64,000 bases of DNA from Methylobacterium sp. J-090 (GTDB lineage Bacteria > Pseudomonadota > Alphaproteobacteria > Rhizobiales > Beijerinckiaceae): positions 1-64,000 of the forward strand of contig NZ_JAKSXV010000087.1 of assembly GCF_022829345.1 (NCBI RefSeq), written 5' to 3'. Shown here piece by piece: positions 34,512-44,270 of this stretch. Within the stretch, counting starts at the first letter, position 1; every line of letters starts with the position of its first letter. The position numbers and the translations under genes were made by a program. Under the pieces are notes generated by a model. The model did no database searches. It was not told the origin of the DNA and saw nothing but the letters and a program-made list of their open reading frames with translations.

Positions 34512-35594
34512 ATGACCGCGCCTTTTCCCACCCCCGTCGCCGACGAGACCCAGCGCCTGCTGAGCCCGGAAGAGCTCGCGGCGGCCCTGCGGGACATCGG
34601 CGCGCGGCGCTACCACAACCTGCATCCGTTCCACCGCCTGCTGCACGACGGCAAGCTGAACAAGGATCAGGTCCGGGCCTGGGCGCTCAACCGCTACTAT
34701 TACCAGGCGATGATCCCCATCAAGGATGCGGCCGTGCTGGCCAGGATGGAGGACGCGTCCCTGCGCCGGATCTGGCGCCAGCGCATCGTCGATCACGACG
34801 GCGACGCCCCCGGCGACGGCGGCATCGAGCGCTGGCTCAAGCTCGCCGAGGGCGTCGGGTTTTCGCGCGCCTATGTCGAGTCGACCCACGGCATCCTGTC
34901 CGCGACCCGCTTCTCCGTGGACGCCTATGTCCACTTCGTGAAGGAGCGCTCGCTGCTCGAAGCCATCGCCTCGTCGCTCACCGAGATGTTCTCGCCGACC
35001 ATCATCTCCGAGCGCGTCGCCGGGATGCTGAAGAACTACGACTTCATCACCAAGGACACGCTGGCCTACTTCGACAAGCGCCTGACCCAGGCCCCGCGCG
35101 ACGCCGATTTCGCCCTCGATTACGTGCAGAAGCATGCCACCACGCCCGAGTTGCAGCGGCAGGCGATGGCGGCGCTGACCTTCAAGTGCAACGTGCTGTG
35201 GACGCAGCTCGATGCCCTGTACTTCGCCTACGTCGCCCCCGGCCTGACCCCGCCCGACGCCTGGACGCCCGGCACCGGCCTCGTGCCTGAGCCCACCCCG
35301 GCGCAGGCCGCCGGCACCGGCACGCTGGGCCCGCACGACGTGCCGCGCCTGCCCCGCGGCGTGCGCCTGCGCCACGACACCGTGCGCGGCGAGCACGTGC
35401 TGCTCGCCCCCGAGCGCACCTTCGACCTCGATGCCAACGCCGTGGCGGTCCTCGAATACGTCGACGGCGCCCGCACCGTGCGCGACATCGCCGGCCTGCT
35501 CGCCGAAAAGTTCACCGCCGACCGCGCGGTGATCGAGGCCGACATCCTCGTCATGCTGAACGACCTCGCCACCAAACGGGTTCTTGAGCGATGA
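34512..35594 (+). CDS. pqqCD: PqqC-PqqD fusion protein (PQQ synthase plus peptide chaperone)
   Basis: A 360 aa fusion. Residues 1-255 are PqqC, the cofactorless oxidase of the final ring closure ([36 protein letters not shown]). A Pro/Ala linker (about 255-275) leads to PqqD ([38 protein letters not shown]), the chaperone that presents PqqA to PqqE. This same C/D fusion is a known Methylobacterium trait. ATG 34512 matches the family start MTA-FP-P. The stop overlaps the pqqE ATG. Confidence 0.96.
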   Translation: MTAPFPTPVADETQRLLSPEELAAALRDIGARRYHNLHPFHRLLHDGKLNKDQVRAWALNRYYYQAMIPIKDAAVLARMEDASLRRIWRQRIVDHDGDAPGDGGIERWLKLAEGVGFSRAYVESTHGILSATRFSVDAYVHFVKERSLLEAIASSLTEMFSPTIISERVAGMLKNYDFITKDTLAYFDKRLTQAPRDADFALDYVQKHATTPELQRQAMAALTFKCNVLWTQLDALYFAYVAPGLTPPDAWTPGTGLVPEPTPAQAAGTGTLGPHDVPRLPRGVRLRHDTVRGEHVLLAPERTFDLDANAVAVLEYVDGARTVRDIAGLLAEKFTADRAVIEADILVMLNDLATKRVLER

Positions 35595-36748
35595 ACGCCA
35601 TCACGCCGACCGCCCCCGTCCTGCCGGCGCCCGTCGGGCTCCTGGCCGAACTGACGCACCGCTGCCCCCTGCGCTGTCCGTACTGCTCGAACCCGCTCGA
35701 ACTCGACCGGCGCTCGGGCGAGCTCGACACGGCGACGTGGCAGCGGGTGCTGACGGAGGCGGCGGCGCTCGGCGTGCTGCACGTCCATCTCTCGGGCGGC
35801 GAGCCCACCGCCCGCAACGACATCGTCGAGATCACCCAGACCTGCGCCAAGCTCGGGCTGTACTCGAACCTCATCACGTCCGGCGTCGGCGGGGCCCTCG
35901 CCAAGCTCGACGCGCTCTACGACGTCGGCCTCGACCACGTGCAGCTCTCGGTGCAGGGCGTCGACGCGGCCAATGCCGAGAAGATCGGCGGGTTGAAGAA
36001 CGCGCAACCCCAGAAGTTCGCCTTCGCCGAGCGGGTGACCCAGCTCGGCCTGCCCTTGACCCTCAATTCGGTGATCCACCGGGGCAACATCCACGAGGTC
36101 GAGGGCTTCATCGATCTCGCCGTCAAGCTCGGGGCCAAGCGTCTGGAGGTGGCCCACACCCAGTATTACGGCTGGGCCTACGTCAACCGCGCCGCCCTGA
36201 TGCCGAACAAGGCCGAGGTCGACCGCTCGATCCGCATCGTCGAGGCCGCCCGCGAGCGGCTCAAGGGCCAGCTCGTCATCGATCTCGTGGTGCCGGACTA
36301 CTACGCCAAGTACCCCAAGGCCTGCGCCGGCGGCTGGGGCCGCAAGCTCATGAACGTGACGCCGGCCGGCAAGGTCCTGCCGTGCCACGCCGCCGAGACC
36401 ATCAAGCAGCTCGAATTCTGGTACGTCACCGACCACTCGCTCGGCGACATTTGGGCGAACTCGCCGGCCTTCACCGCCTATCGCGGCACCGACTGGATGC
36501 AGGAGCCCTGCCGGTCCTGCGACCGGCGCGAGAAGGATTGGGGCGGCTGCCGCTGCCAGGCCCTGGCGCTCGCCGGCGACGCCGCCGCCACCGATCCGGC
36601 CTGCTCCCTGTCGCCGCTTCACGCCAAGGTGCGTGATCTCGCCACGGAAGAGGCGGCCGAGAGCCCGCCCGACTACACCTACCGGACCATCGGCAGTAAC
36701 GTGCAGCCCAACGTGCGGACGCAGCTGAACGAGGACGCGCCCCTTTGA
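35591..36748 (+). CDS. pqqE: PqqA peptide cyclase PqqE (radical SAM)
   Basis: A 385 aa radical SAM enzyme. The cluster motif is CPLRCPYC (C-x3-C-x2-C, about residues 28-35), and the C-terminal SPASM region has additional cysteines ([17 protein letters not shown]). With PqqD it forms the carbon-carbon bond between E16 and Y20 of PqqA. The start overlaps the pqqCD stop by 4 nt. Its own stop overlaps the start of an uncharacterised exported protein, so these genes form one coupled operon. Confidence 0.97.
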   Translation: MNAITPTAPVLPAPVGLLAELTHRCPLRCPYCSNPLELDRRSGELDTATWQRVLTEAAALGVLHVHLSGGEPTARNDIVEITQTCAKLGLYSNLITSGVGGALAKLDALYDVGLDHVQLSVQGVDAANAEKIGGLKNAQPQKFAFAERVTQLGLPLTLNSVIHRGNIHEVEGFIDLAVKLGAKRLEVAHTQYYGWAYVNRAALMPNKAEVDRSIRIVEAARERLKGQLVIDLVVPDYYAKYPKACAGGWGRKLMNVTPAGKVLPCHAAETIKQLEFWYVTDHSLGDIWANSPAFTAYRGTDWMQEPCRSCDRREKDWGGCRCQALALAGDAAATDPACSLSPLHAKVRDLATEEAAESPPDYTYRTIGSNVQPNVRTQLNEDAPL

Positions 36749-37467
36749 AGCCCAACACCCTTGCCGCGACCCTTGCCGCGCTGCTGATGCTCGGCGGCAC
36801 CCCTGCCCTGGCTCAGACGCCGCCCGCCGCGGACAGCCCGCCCGTGACCAAGGCCAGCACCGCCGCGCCGAACGCCTCCGACCTGCTGTTCGAGCAGCCG
36901 CAGATGAAGAACGTGCCCCCGGGCACGAAGCTCACCTACGGCTACATCCGCCGCAGCGGCATCTCCAAGGGGCCGTTCGGGCCGCCCATGGACGACACGA
37001 TCAAGCTCGGCATCGAACCCGGCAAGAGCGCCGAGGGCCGCGACATCCGCGTCGAGATGTTCTCGGGGGCCAACCGCTTCCCCGCCGGCCCGTTCGAGGA
37101 CATGCCGGGCAACCCCGTGATGACGCTGTTCCTGGAGCATCACCTCATGGACATGGCGCGGGTGCTTTCGGCCAACCCGCGCTACATCAAGAACGCCATC
37201 CGCAAGGGACTTCGCGACAACGCGACGGTGACGCCGACCACCATCGACTACAAGGGCCAGAAGGTCTCGGCCTGGCGCATCGAAACGCAGCCCTTTGTGG
37301 AAGACCGGATGAAGGAGCGCATGCGCGGGATGGAGAACATCCGCTACACCTTCGTGACGTCCGATGCCGTGCCCGGCGAACTCGTCTCCATCGAGGCGCA
37401 GTCGAAGAACGCCGAGGGCGGCGAACTCCTGCAAGAGAGCCTGACCTATGATCCGAACGCTGGTTGA
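36745..37467 (+). CDS. Uncharacterised exported protein coupled to pqqE
   Basis: A 240 aa protein with a Sec signal peptide (cleavage near GTPALAQ, residue 24) and a Pro/Ala-rich linker to about 45. A soluble domain without cysteines follows: [50 protein letters not shown]. It begins with TTG 36745 overlapping the pqqE stop by 3 nt. I do not recognise a family. The coupling suggests a periplasmic role linked to PQQ, for example in quinoprotein maturation or transport. The following small gene overlaps its end by 20 nt. Confidence 0.75.
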   Translation: MKPNTLAATLAALLMLGGTPALAQTPPAADSPPVTKASTAAPNASDLLFEQPQMKNVPPGTKLTYGYIRRSGISKGPFGPPMDDTIKLGIEPGKSAEGRDIRVEMFSGANRFPAGPFEDMPGNPVMTLFLEHHLMDMARVLSANPRYIKNAIRKGLRDNATVTPTTIDYKGQKVSAWRIETQPFVEDRMKERMRGMENIRYTFVTSDAVPGELVSIEAQSKNAEGGELLQESLTYDPNAG

Positions 37468-37819
37468 GCGTCTGACCCTCGCGGCTGTCCTCCTGTCGGG
37501 CGTCGCGGCGCCCCTGCGGGCCGCCGAACTCGAGAACGATTACCCGACGGAGGCGCGGGCCGATTACATCTTCGGCTGCATGGCCGCCAACGGCCAGTCG
37601 CGCGAATCCCTGTCGCGCTGCTCGTGCTCCCTCGACGCCCTGGCGTCGATCCTGTCCTACGACCATTACGTCCAGGCCAGCACCGTGCTCTCCATGCGCC
37701 AGGGCATCGGCCAGCGGGCCAACGAGTTCAAGTCGACCAAGGTGTTCGACGACAAGGTCGCCGAGCTGCGCCGCGCCCAGGCCGAGGCCGAGATCCGCTG
37801 CTACCGCGGCGGGGTGTGA
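37448..37819 (+). CDS. Uncharacterised exported cysteine-containing protein of the pqq operon
   Basis: A 123 aa protein with a signal peptide (about 1-26, APLRAAE). The mature part has IFGCMAANGQSRESLSRC and SCSL, then a C-terminal cysteine in IRCYRGG, giving four cysteines that may form disulfides. It starts 20 nt inside the upstream gene, in another frame, so translation is coupled. I know no function. With its partner it forms a pair of periplasmic proteins co-expressed with PQQ synthesis. Confidence 0.75.
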   Translation: MIRTLVERLTLAAVLLSGVAAPLRAAELENDYPTEARADYIFGCMAANGQSRESLSRCSCSLDALASILSYDHYVQASTVLSMRQGIGQRANEFKSTKVFDDKVAELRRAQAEAEIRCYRGGV

Positions 37820-37921
37820 CGCCGGGTTTCGGGCCACCGGGCTTCGGCTCTTCCGGCGTTGCTCCGGGGGCGTAATCGGGCCAAAGCAATCCGGACCGCG
37901 CCCTCACCCGATCGAGCTTCC

Positions 37922-38758
37922 GTGCCCCCTCCTCCCTCGACCCTGCAGACCCTGCTGCCCGATCTCGGGCAGCGCGTGCTCGTGATGGGCATCCTCAACG
38001 TCACGCCGGATTCCTTCTCCGACGGCGGGCGTTTCGCCGACCCCGGACCCGCCCGTGCGCAGGCCGAGACCCTGGTGGCCGAGGGCGCGGCCCTCGTCGA
38101 CATCGGTGGCGAATCGACCCGTCCGGGCCACACCCCCGTCTCGGCCGAGGAGGAGCAGGCCCGCATCCTGCCGGTGATCCGCGCTCTCGCGGGTCGCCTG
38201 GCCCTGCCGATCTCCATCGACACCTACAAGGCCTCCACCGCCCGCGTGGCCCTGGAAGCCGGCGCCCGCATCGTCAACGACGTCTGGGGCCTGCAGCGTG
38301 AGCCCGACATCGCCCATGTCGCCGCCGATCACGGTGCGCCCGTGATGGTGATGCACAACCGCGAGACCATCGAGCCCGAGATCGACATCGTCGCCGACAT
38401 GCTGCGCTTCTTCGAGCGCTCGCTCGCCATCGCTCGGCATGCCGGCATCCGCGATTCCGACATCGTCCTCGATCCGGGAATCGGCTTCGGCAAGAGCTGG
38501 GACCAGCACCTCGAAGCCCTGCGGCGGCTGCCCGAGATCGTCGCCCTCGGCTTTCCGGTCCTCGTCGGCGTCTCGCGAAAATCCCTGCTGGGCCGCCTGC
38601 ACAACACGGAGACGAAGCCGGTGGACCGCCTGTACGGCTCGGTGGCGAGCCACGTGCTGGCCGCGACCCTGGGCGCGCAGATCGTGCGGGTCCACGACGT
38701 CGCCCCCCACGTCGACGCCCTGCGGGTGGTGGATGCCGTGATGAGGCGCGCGTCATGA
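37922..38758 (+). CDS. folP: Dihydropteroate synthase
   Basis: A 278 aa TIM-barrel enzyme that joins p-aminobenzoate to dihydropterin pyrophosphate in folate synthesis. Motifs are MGILNVTPDSFSDGG, DIGGESTRPGHTPV, ISIDTYKA, LDPGIGFGKSWDQH and GVSRKSLLG. GTG 37922 is proposed because the earlier open frame (TTG 37859) encodes a low-complexity leader; its ribosome binding site is weak, so the start is uncertain. Its stop overlaps folB (ATGA). Pterin supply for folate and possibly H4MPT fits the locus. Confidence 0.93.
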   Translation: MPPPPSTLQTLLPDLGQRVLVMGILNVTPDSFSDGGRFADPGPARAQAETLVAEGAALVDIGGESTRPGHTPVSAEEEQARILPVIRALAGRLALPISIDTYKASTARVALEAGARIVNDVWGLQREPDIAHVAADHGAPVMVMHNRETIEPEIDIVADMLRFFERSLAIARHAGIRDSDIVLDPGIGFGKSWDQHLEALRRLPEIVALGFPVLVGVSRKSLLGRLHNTETKPVDRLYGSVASHVLAATLGAQIVRVHDVAPHVDALRVVDAVMRRAS

Positions 38759-39132
38759 GCGACCGCATCCTCGTCCAGCGCATCGCGGTCTTCGCCTATC
38801 ACGGCCTTCTGGAGGAGGAAGCGCGCCTGGGCCAGCGCTTCTACATCTCCCTCGACTGCCGCCTCGATCTCGCCCCCGCCGGCCGCTCCGACGACGTGGC
38901 CCTGACCGTCAGCTACGCCGATCTGACCGAGATCGTCACCCGCATCGCCACCGAGCGGCGCTTCGCCCTCATCGAGGCCGTGGCCGAGGCCATCGCGGCC
39001 GAAATCCTGTCAGCGCACGAACCGATCCGGAGCGTGAGCGTACGGGTGGACAAGCCGAGCGCGCCGGTGCCGGCGGTGATCGAGGGCGTCGCCATCGAGA
39101 TCACCCGCCACCGGGCCGGGGCCGGGGCATGA
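38755..39132 (+). CDS. folB: Dihydroneopterin aldolase
   Basis: A 125 aa protein of the FolB family (DRILVQRIAVFAYHGLLEEE with Y/H/G active-site segment; FALIEAVAEAIAAEIL with the conserved E and A). It splits dihydroneopterin to the 6-hydroxymethyl pterin used by FolK. Overlaps folP and folK by 4 nt each, so the three form a compact operon. The length is standard. The same pterin intermediate lies at the root of both folate and H4MPT. Confidence 0.95.
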   Translation: MSDRILVQRIAVFAYHGLLEEEARLGQRFYISLDCRLDLAPAGRSDDVALTVSYADLTEIVTRIATERRFALIEAVAEAIAAEILSAHEPIRSVSVRVDKPSAPVPAVIEGVAIEITRHRAGAGA

Positions 39133-39617
39133 CCGCTCTCCCCATGAGCGCAGCCTATCTCGGCCTCGGCAGCAACATCGGCGACAAGGCCGCGACCCTG
39201 GCCGAGGCGGTGGCGCGCCTCGCGGTGACGCCGGGCATCCGCATCACCGCGCGCTCGGCCGATTACCGCACCCCGCCCTGGGGCGACACCGACCAGGACT
39301 GGTTCCTCAACGCGGCGTTGGGCATTGAGACCTCGCTCTCGCCCCACGACCTGCTGGAAGCCGGCCTCGCCATCGAGACCGCCATGGGCCGGGTGCGCGA
39401 GCGCCGCTGGGGACCGCGCGTCATCGACATCGACGTGTTGTCCTACGCCGGCGCGACCATCGCGGACGAGCGCCTCGTCCTGCCGCACCGGTTCGTCCGC
39501 GAGCGAGCCTTCGTGCTGGTGCCGCTCGCCGAGATCGCCCCCGACCTCGTCATCGGCCCGGAGACGGTGGCGCAGGCCCTGTCGAAGCTCGACGCCACCG
39601 GGATCGTGCGCGACTGA
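39129..39617 (+). CDS. folK: 6-hydroxymethyl-7,8-dihydropterin pyrophosphokinase (HPPK)
   Basis: A 162 aa HPPK with AYLGLGSNIGDKAATLAEAV at the N-terminus, the TPPWGDTDQDWFLNA segment and the hallmark RRWGPRVIDIDVLSY with metal-binding aspartates. It makes the pyrophosphate substrate of FolP. Overlaps folB by 4 nt. It is the last gene of folPBK, and is convergent with the L,D-transpeptidase immediately after its stop. Confidence 0.96.
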   Translation: MTALPMSAAYLGLGSNIGDKAATLAEAVARLAVTPGIRITARSADYRTPPWGDTDQDWFLNAALGIETSLSPHDLLEAGLAIETAMGRVRERRWGPRVIDIDVLSYAGATIADERLVLPHRFVRERAFVLVPLAEIAPDLVIGPETVAQALSKLDATGIVRD

Positions 39618-40190
39618 TCAGGGCCTGATCTCCACCGGGGTGCCGACATCGACCCGGGCGTAGATCGCCTCCATCTCGGCATTGGTGACGCCGACGCACC
39701 CGTTCGTCCAGTCGACGAGCTGGTGCAGGGGGCCGACCCAGGAGAAGCCGTTGAACACGCCGTGGATCATGATATCGCCCCCGGGCTCCCGGCCCTCCGC
39801 CGCGGCCTCGGCCGCCTGCTCCGGCGTCGGGTAGGACACCTTCAGGGACAGGTGCGCGACGCTGCGCGGGTTGCGATAAGCGATCGCGTAGATCCCCTCG
39901 GGCGTCCGTCCGTCCCCCTCGCGCGCCTTCTGCCCGATCGGCGAGAAACCGAGGGAGACCGGATAGGTGGCGAGCACGCGGCCCTCCCGCAGCAGGGTCA
40001 GGCGCCGCGCGGCCTTCTCCACGAGGATGCGGTCGGCCCGCTCCGGGGCCACGACGAGGTCCGGCTCGACGCGCGTCCATTGCCGCTGATCGACCAGGGC
40101 GAGCCCGAGGACGCCGAGAACGACGAGGGCGGCGATGGACCCGATCCACCGCCGCCCTCGTGGGCCTCGATGCGGACCAGGGCCCGCCAT
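39618..40190 (-). CDS. L,D-transpeptidase (YkuD domain), membrane-anchored
   Basis: A 190 aa protein with a short basic N-terminus and one membrane segment (about 13-31, SIAALVVLGVLGLALV), then a YkuD domain. The catalytic motif is read as IMIHGVFNGFSW ... DWTNGCVGVTN, with the catalytic Cys in NGC and upstream His. It would crosslink peptidoglycan or attach proteins to it in the periplasm. ATG 40190 is chosen as the first sensible start before the membrane segment. Directly follows xoxJ on the same strand, with only 1 bp between them. Confidence 0.85.
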   Translation of the reverse strand: MAGPGPHRGPRGRRWIGSIAALVVLGVLGLALVDQRQWTRVEPDLVVAPERADRILVEKAARRLTLLREGRVLATYPVSLGFSPIGQKAREGDGRTPEGIYAIAYRNPRSVAHLSLKVSYPTPEQAAEAAAEGREPGGDIMIHGVFNGFSWVGPLHQLVDWTNGCVGVTNAEMEAIYARVDVGTPVEIRP

Positions 40191-40191
40191 G

Positions 40192-41046
40192 TCAGGGTTT
40201 CGGCGCGTCGAGGAGCTTGTTGCCTTCCTCCTCGAGGAGCGGCACATCGAAGTCCCGCAGCACCGTCTCGATGTCGGCGCGGCGCTTGCGCAGGATGGTG
40301 TTGAGGGTCCGCTTCCAGTCGTTCTCCTCCATCCGCACCCCCAGGGCGATGCGGAAGGTGAGCGGCGGCCGGTCGGGCTCTTCGAGGAGCGGCACCACGG
40401 TCATGGGCACGCCGCTCTGCTTGGCCAGCCAGCCGGCGGCCGGACCCCAGAGGATGGCCGCGTCGACCCGCTTCTCGGCGAGATCGGCGATCACCTCGGC
40501 CGCGATGGTCTGGTGCTTGCGGGCCGGATCGAGCTGGTAGGGCGCGTAGGCCTTCATCGAACTGACGAGGCCGAGTTCCCCCATCCGGTTCACCGGGGGC
40601 GTGCCGCCGATGACGCCGATGGCCTTGCCCTTGAGACGGGGATCGTCGAGGCGCGTCACCCCGTCGAGTTCGCCCGTGCGGGTGACCAGGGTGTAGGCGG
40701 AGCGGTAGTACGGGTTGGTGTGCTGCACGAGCTCGCCGCCCGACGCCGACCCCATGATGAGGTCGCACAGGCCGGTGCCGAGGGTGTTGCGCACGAAGCC
40801 CGGCCCCTGCGTCAGCCAGTAGTAGCGGACCTTGACCTTCAGCTCCTCGGCGATGATCGCCGCGATCCGGTTCTCGAACCCGTCCTCCTTGCGCTGGGAG
40901 AACGGCATGTTGCCCGGATCGCCGCAGACCCGCAGGGTGTCCGTGGTGACGAGGTCCGGCAGCGATTGCGCCAACGCGGGTCGCGCCCCTGCTGCGGTGA
41001 GCAGGAGCGCGAGGGCGAGGCCGGTGGTCGAGCCTGTGCGGATCAT
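40192..41046 (-). CDS. xoxJ: XoxJ periplasmic binding protein of lanthanide methanol dehydrogenase
   Basis: A 284 aa protein with a Sec signal peptide (about 1-26, ARPALAQ). It then shows a solute-binding fold: LRVCGDPGNMPFSQRKEDGF near the N-terminus, the family hallmark of XoxJ/MxaJ. XoxJ probably helps activate or load XoxF with its cofactors. The ATG shares its A with the TGA of xoxG, so the two are coupled. The intact order F-G-J matches known xox operons. Confidence 0.95.
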   Translation of the reverse strand: MIRTGSTTGLALALLLTAAGARPALAQSLPDLVTTDTLRVCGDPGNMPFSQRKEDGFENRIAAIIAEELKVKVRYYWLTQGPGFVRNTLGTGLCDLIMGSASGGELVQHTNPYYRSAYTLVTRTGELDGVTRLDDPRLKGKAIGVIGGTPPVNRMGELGLVSSMKAYAPYQLDPARKHQTIAAEVIADLAEKRVDAAILWGPAAGWLAKQSGVPMTVVPLLEEPDRPPLTFRIALGVRMEENDWKRTLNTILRKRRADIETVLRDFDVPLLEEEGNKLLDAPKP

Positions 41047-41681
41047 CAGCCGCCCAGGCACTCCTTCTCGGCCTTCTTGGCGGCCTCGGGCTTCTCTTCC
41101 TTGTCCGTCGGGCGCACGCGCGGCATGGCGCCGGAGGCACGGGCCTTCAGGTAGGTGTAGAGGTCGTCGGCGTAGCACATGACGTTCTTGTTGTCGCCGA
41201 AGGCCGGCATGACGTTGGTGCCGCTCGCGCTGATGTCCTGCTTGCCGCCGGCGATGATGCCGATGAACTCCTCGTAGGAGATGCGCTTGAGCGAATCCTT
41301 GAGGGCGGGCGCGTAGGTCGAGCCCATAGCATCGGGGCCGTGGCAGACGTGGCACTCGGCATGATAGCGGCGGTAGCCGGAATAGGCGTACCAGTCGAAC
41401 TTCTTGCCGTCATTGGTGATGTGGTAGGTCGGGGCGCCGTCCTTGTCGAAGTACTTGCCGTCCTCGACCTTCACCGCCTGATACTTGTCGAGGAGCTTGG
41501 CGTCCTTGTCGGCCGCATTGGGATCGAGCTGGTTGGCCAGTGCGGCATCCGCAGGCTTGGCGTCGGCGGACTTGGCGTCGGCGGGCTTGGCATCTTGCGC
41601 CTGAACGGCGGCAGTGGAGGCGAGCGCGAGAACGAGGGCGGCGACGAGCGGACGGATGGCGGCTTTGCTTTGGTACTGCAA
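41046..41681 (-). CDS. xoxG: XoxG cytochrome c, electron acceptor of XoxF
   Basis: A 211 aa class I-type cytochrome c. The signal peptide reaches about residue 28 (VQAQD), followed by an Ala/Lys/Asp-rich repeat (AKPADAKSADAKPADA). The haem motif is CHVCH (about 110-114) and a Met ligand is likely in NVMPAFGDN. The start is taken as TTG 41681 because GGGAG stands 8 nt before it; an ATG at 41702 overlaps this site. It receives electrons from XoxF in the periplasm. It lies 134 bp downstream of xoxF. Confidence 0.93.
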   Translation of the reverse strand: MQYQSKAAIRPLVAALVLALASTAAVQAQDAKPADAKSADAKPADAALANQLDPNAADKDAKLLDKYQAVKVEDGKYFDKDGAPTYHITNDGKKFDWYAYSGYRRYHAECHVCHGPDAMGSTYAPALKDSLKRISYEEFIGIIAGGKQDISASGTNVMPAFGDNKNVMCYADDLYTYLKARASGAMPRVRPTDKEEKPEAAKKAEKECLGG

Positions 41682-41815
41682 CGACGTTTCTCCCAGGAGC
41701 ATCCATCGGCCCGTTGGACCGATGTTCGAATTGTTCTTGATAAGGACCTAATCATAAAGGTGCCGGCGCGGAAACCCGCGCCGGCACCCTAACCTTCAAA
41801 GCTTCGTGCGACCGA

Positions 41816-43618
41816 TTAGTTCGGGAGCGCGAACACGGTCAGCTGACCGCCGAGGTTGGTGTAGTTCGAGAGGGCGGCGTAACCACCCACCGCGCCGAGA
41901 CCGGCGTTCGGGTCGGTCAGGCCGGCCGCGAGGCCGATGCCGGCCCAGCCACCGACACCCGACAGGATGCCGACGAACTGCTTGCCCTTGTGCTGGTAGG
42001 TCATCACGTTGCCGATGATGCCCGACGGGGTCTTGAACTTGTAGAGTTCCTTACCGGTCTTGGCATCGACGGCCTTCAGGTAGCCCTCGAGGGTGCCGTA
42101 GAACACCACGTCACCGGCGGTGGCGAGAGCGCCCGACCAGACCGAGAACTGCTCGGCGTTCGACCACTTGATCTTACCACCGACGCCGTCCCAGGCGATG
42201 AAGTTACCCATGCCGCCGTGGCTGTTGGGGGCCGGGTACATGGCGAGCGTCGCACCGACGTAGGGCTGGCCGGGGGTGTAGGACACCCGGAACGGCTCGT
42301 AGTCCATGCAGACGTGGTTGGTGGGCACGTAGAACAGGTTGGTCTTCGGCGAGAACGCAGCAGGCTGCTGGTCCTTGGTGCCGAGGGCCGCGGGGCAGAT
42401 ACCCTTGGAGTTGGTATCTTCACCGTTCTGCTCGGTGGAGTACTTGGCCTGGACGAGCGGGCGGCCGTAGTTCTTGGAGCCCTTGTCCATGTCGACCTTG
42501 GAGGCCCAGTTCACCACCGGATCGAACTTCTCGGCGACCAGGAGCTCGCCGGTGGCGCGATCGAGGGTGTAGCCGAAGCCGTTGCGGTCGAAGTGGGTGA
42601 GCAGCGGACGCTCCTTGCCGTCAACCTTCTGATCCGTGAGGATCATCTCGTTGATGCCGTCGTAGTCCCACTCGTCGTGCGGGGTCATCTGGTAGACCCA
42701 CTTGGCCATGCCTGTATCCGGGTTACGCGCCCAGATGGTCATGGACCACTTGTTGTCGCCCGGACGCTGCTTGGGGTTCCAGGTCGAGGGGTTGCCCGAG
42801 CCGTAGTACATCAGGTCGAGCTTGGGATCGTAGGAGAACCAGCCCCAGGTGCAACCGCCGCCGGTCTTCCACTGGTCGCCTTCCCAGGTCTTGATCGAAG
42901 AGTCCTTGCCGACCGGCTTGCCGAGCGACGTGGTCTTCTCGGGGTCCATGATCAGCTGGTCGTCGGTGCCCACCGAGTAGCCGCGCCAGACCTTCTTGCC
43001 GGACTTGGCGTCGTAGGCCGTCACGTGGCACTGCACGCCGAACTCGCCGCCGGAGATGCCGACGATGATCTTGTCCTTCACGGGCAGGACGGTGGCGGTG
43101 TTGGTCTCACCCTTCTTGGGGTCGCCGTTGACGACGGACCAGTTCACCTTGCCGGACTTGGCGTCGAGCGAGACGACAGTGGTGTCGGCCTGGTGCAGGA
43201 TGATGGCGCCGTCGGCGTAGGCCAGACCACGGTTGACCGTGTCACAGCACATGACCGGGATGACGCTCGGGTCCTGCTTCGGCTCGTACTTCCAGACGAT
43301 CACGCCGTCCTTGTCGAGGTCGAGGGCGTAGACGATGTTCGGGAAGGGGGTGTGGACGTACATCATGTTGCCGACGACGAGGGGCGAGCCCTCGTGACCG
43401 CGCAGCACACCGGTCGAGAACGTCCAGGCCACCTGCAGCTGCTTGACGTTGCTGGCGTTGATCTGGTCGAGCTTCGAATAGCGGGTGTTGGCGTAATCGA
43501 CGGTCTGAAGAACCTGCTCGGCCGGGTTGGCCGTGCGCTTCAGGACGTCCTCGTTGGCGAGGACCGGGCTCGAGGCCACCAGGCCGGCGCCCAGGGCGAG
43601 AAGGTGAACCGCTCTCAT
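41816..43618 (-). CDS. xoxF: Lanthanide-dependent PQQ methanol dehydrogenase XoxF
   Basis: A 600 aa periplasmic quinoprotein with signal peptide 1-21. The eight-bladed propeller carries the adjacent-cysteine pair C124-C125 (VMCCDTV). The metal site is E192 (GGEFG), N276 (GNPSTW), D318 and D320 in the DYD motif (DEWDYDG); the extra aspartate marks the lanthanide-type enzyme rather than calcium MxaF. It oxidises methanol, giving electrons to XoxG. ATG 43618 is supported by GGAGG and by the signal peptide; an upstream frame extends 5 codons. Confidence 0.98.
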   Translation of the reverse strand: MRAVHLLALGAGLVASSPVLANEDVLKRTANPAEQVLQTVDYANTRYSKLDQINASNVKQLQVAWTFSTGVLRGHEGSPLVVGNMMYVHTPFPNIVYALDLDKDGVIVWKYEPKQDPSVIPVMCCDTVNRGLAYADGAIILHQADTTVVSLDAKSGKVNWSVVNGDPKKGETNTATVLPVKDKIIVGISGGEFGVQCHVTAYDAKSGKKVWRGYSVGTDDQLIMDPEKTTSLGKPVGKDSSIKTWEGDQWKTGGGCTWGWFSYDPKLDLMYYGSGNPSTWNPKQRPGDNKWSMTIWARNPDTGMAKWVYQMTPHDEWDYDGINEMILTDQKVDGKERPLLTHFDRNGFGYTLDRATGELLVAEKFDPVVNWASKVDMDKGSKNYGRPLVQAKYSTEQNGEDTNSKGICPAALGTKDQQPAAFSPKTNLFYVPTNHVCMDYEPFRVSYTPGQPYVGATLAMYPAPNSHGGMGNFIAWDGVGGKIKWSNAEQFSVWSGALATAGDVVFYGTLEGYLKAVDAKTGKELYKFKTPSGIIGNVMTYQHKGKQFVGILSGVGGWAGIGLAAGLTDPNAGLGAVGGYAALSNYTNLGGQLTVFALPN

Positions 43619-44270
43619 GCATTCCTCCGACAAGTCTTGACACCTGGCATCCGCGCATCTCTCGATCTGCGTCTGTCGGTGCGACCTGCTGTTTGCGACA
43701 GGGATTTGGTGCGCTTCCGTAGCGGGCGGAGGGGCGGCCGGAACTCTGAAGTACCATGCCGCTCATCCAGGCCAAGGGCCGCTATCCCTTTGCGGCGCCC
43801 CTCGAAACCGAAGCTTGAATGAACTCTAAGAAAAATTCCCGGCCCGTCAACTCGCTTTCTGTGAGCTTCGTGAGGCTAGGCCGAAGCTCGGCCGGACGTG
43901 ACCTTGGTGAATCGAAGGCTAATGCTGCAGCGCAAACCATGGTGCGATGCAAAAACGATAATTCTGTCATCAAATAGTTTTGCCGATCCGGCGCTATCCT
44001 ATGTGCGGAACGCATGGTCTGGTGGGTTTCCGGGTTCGCCTCCGCGTAGATGGCGGCTCGCGGACGCGTGCGTCTTGGTATTTGGTATTTCATCCTGGTC
44101 GTCTTGGATCGGGAGCAGAATAATGCATCAGCAGTTTTCCGCGTCGGCGCCGTCGGGCTGCGGCAGAATCGATGGGATCGGCGGTCTCGCGCATTGATGC
44201 GTTGTCTCGCCGCATCGCGCCGGTCCGTCTTTTTTCGGGGACGGACGCGTCCGGGACGGGTCCCGCCCCC
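43619..44270. promoter_or_regulatory. xoxF upstream region
   Basis: A 652 bp gap between the ABC transporter ATPase gene and xoxF. It is AT-richer than its surroundings, especially 43,830-44,130. A 103 aa open frame here (43,782-44,093, minus) lacks protein character. The xoxF promoter and the 3' end of the ABC transporter mRNA must lie here. The ribosome binding site GGAGG is at 43,626-43,630. I see no clear conserved boxes or terminator. Confidence 0.5.

Noticed and set aside
43782..44093. A 103-codon minus-strand frame upstream of xoxF
   Set aside because: Lies in the AT-richer xoxF promoter region, no family pattern, no ribosome binding site.
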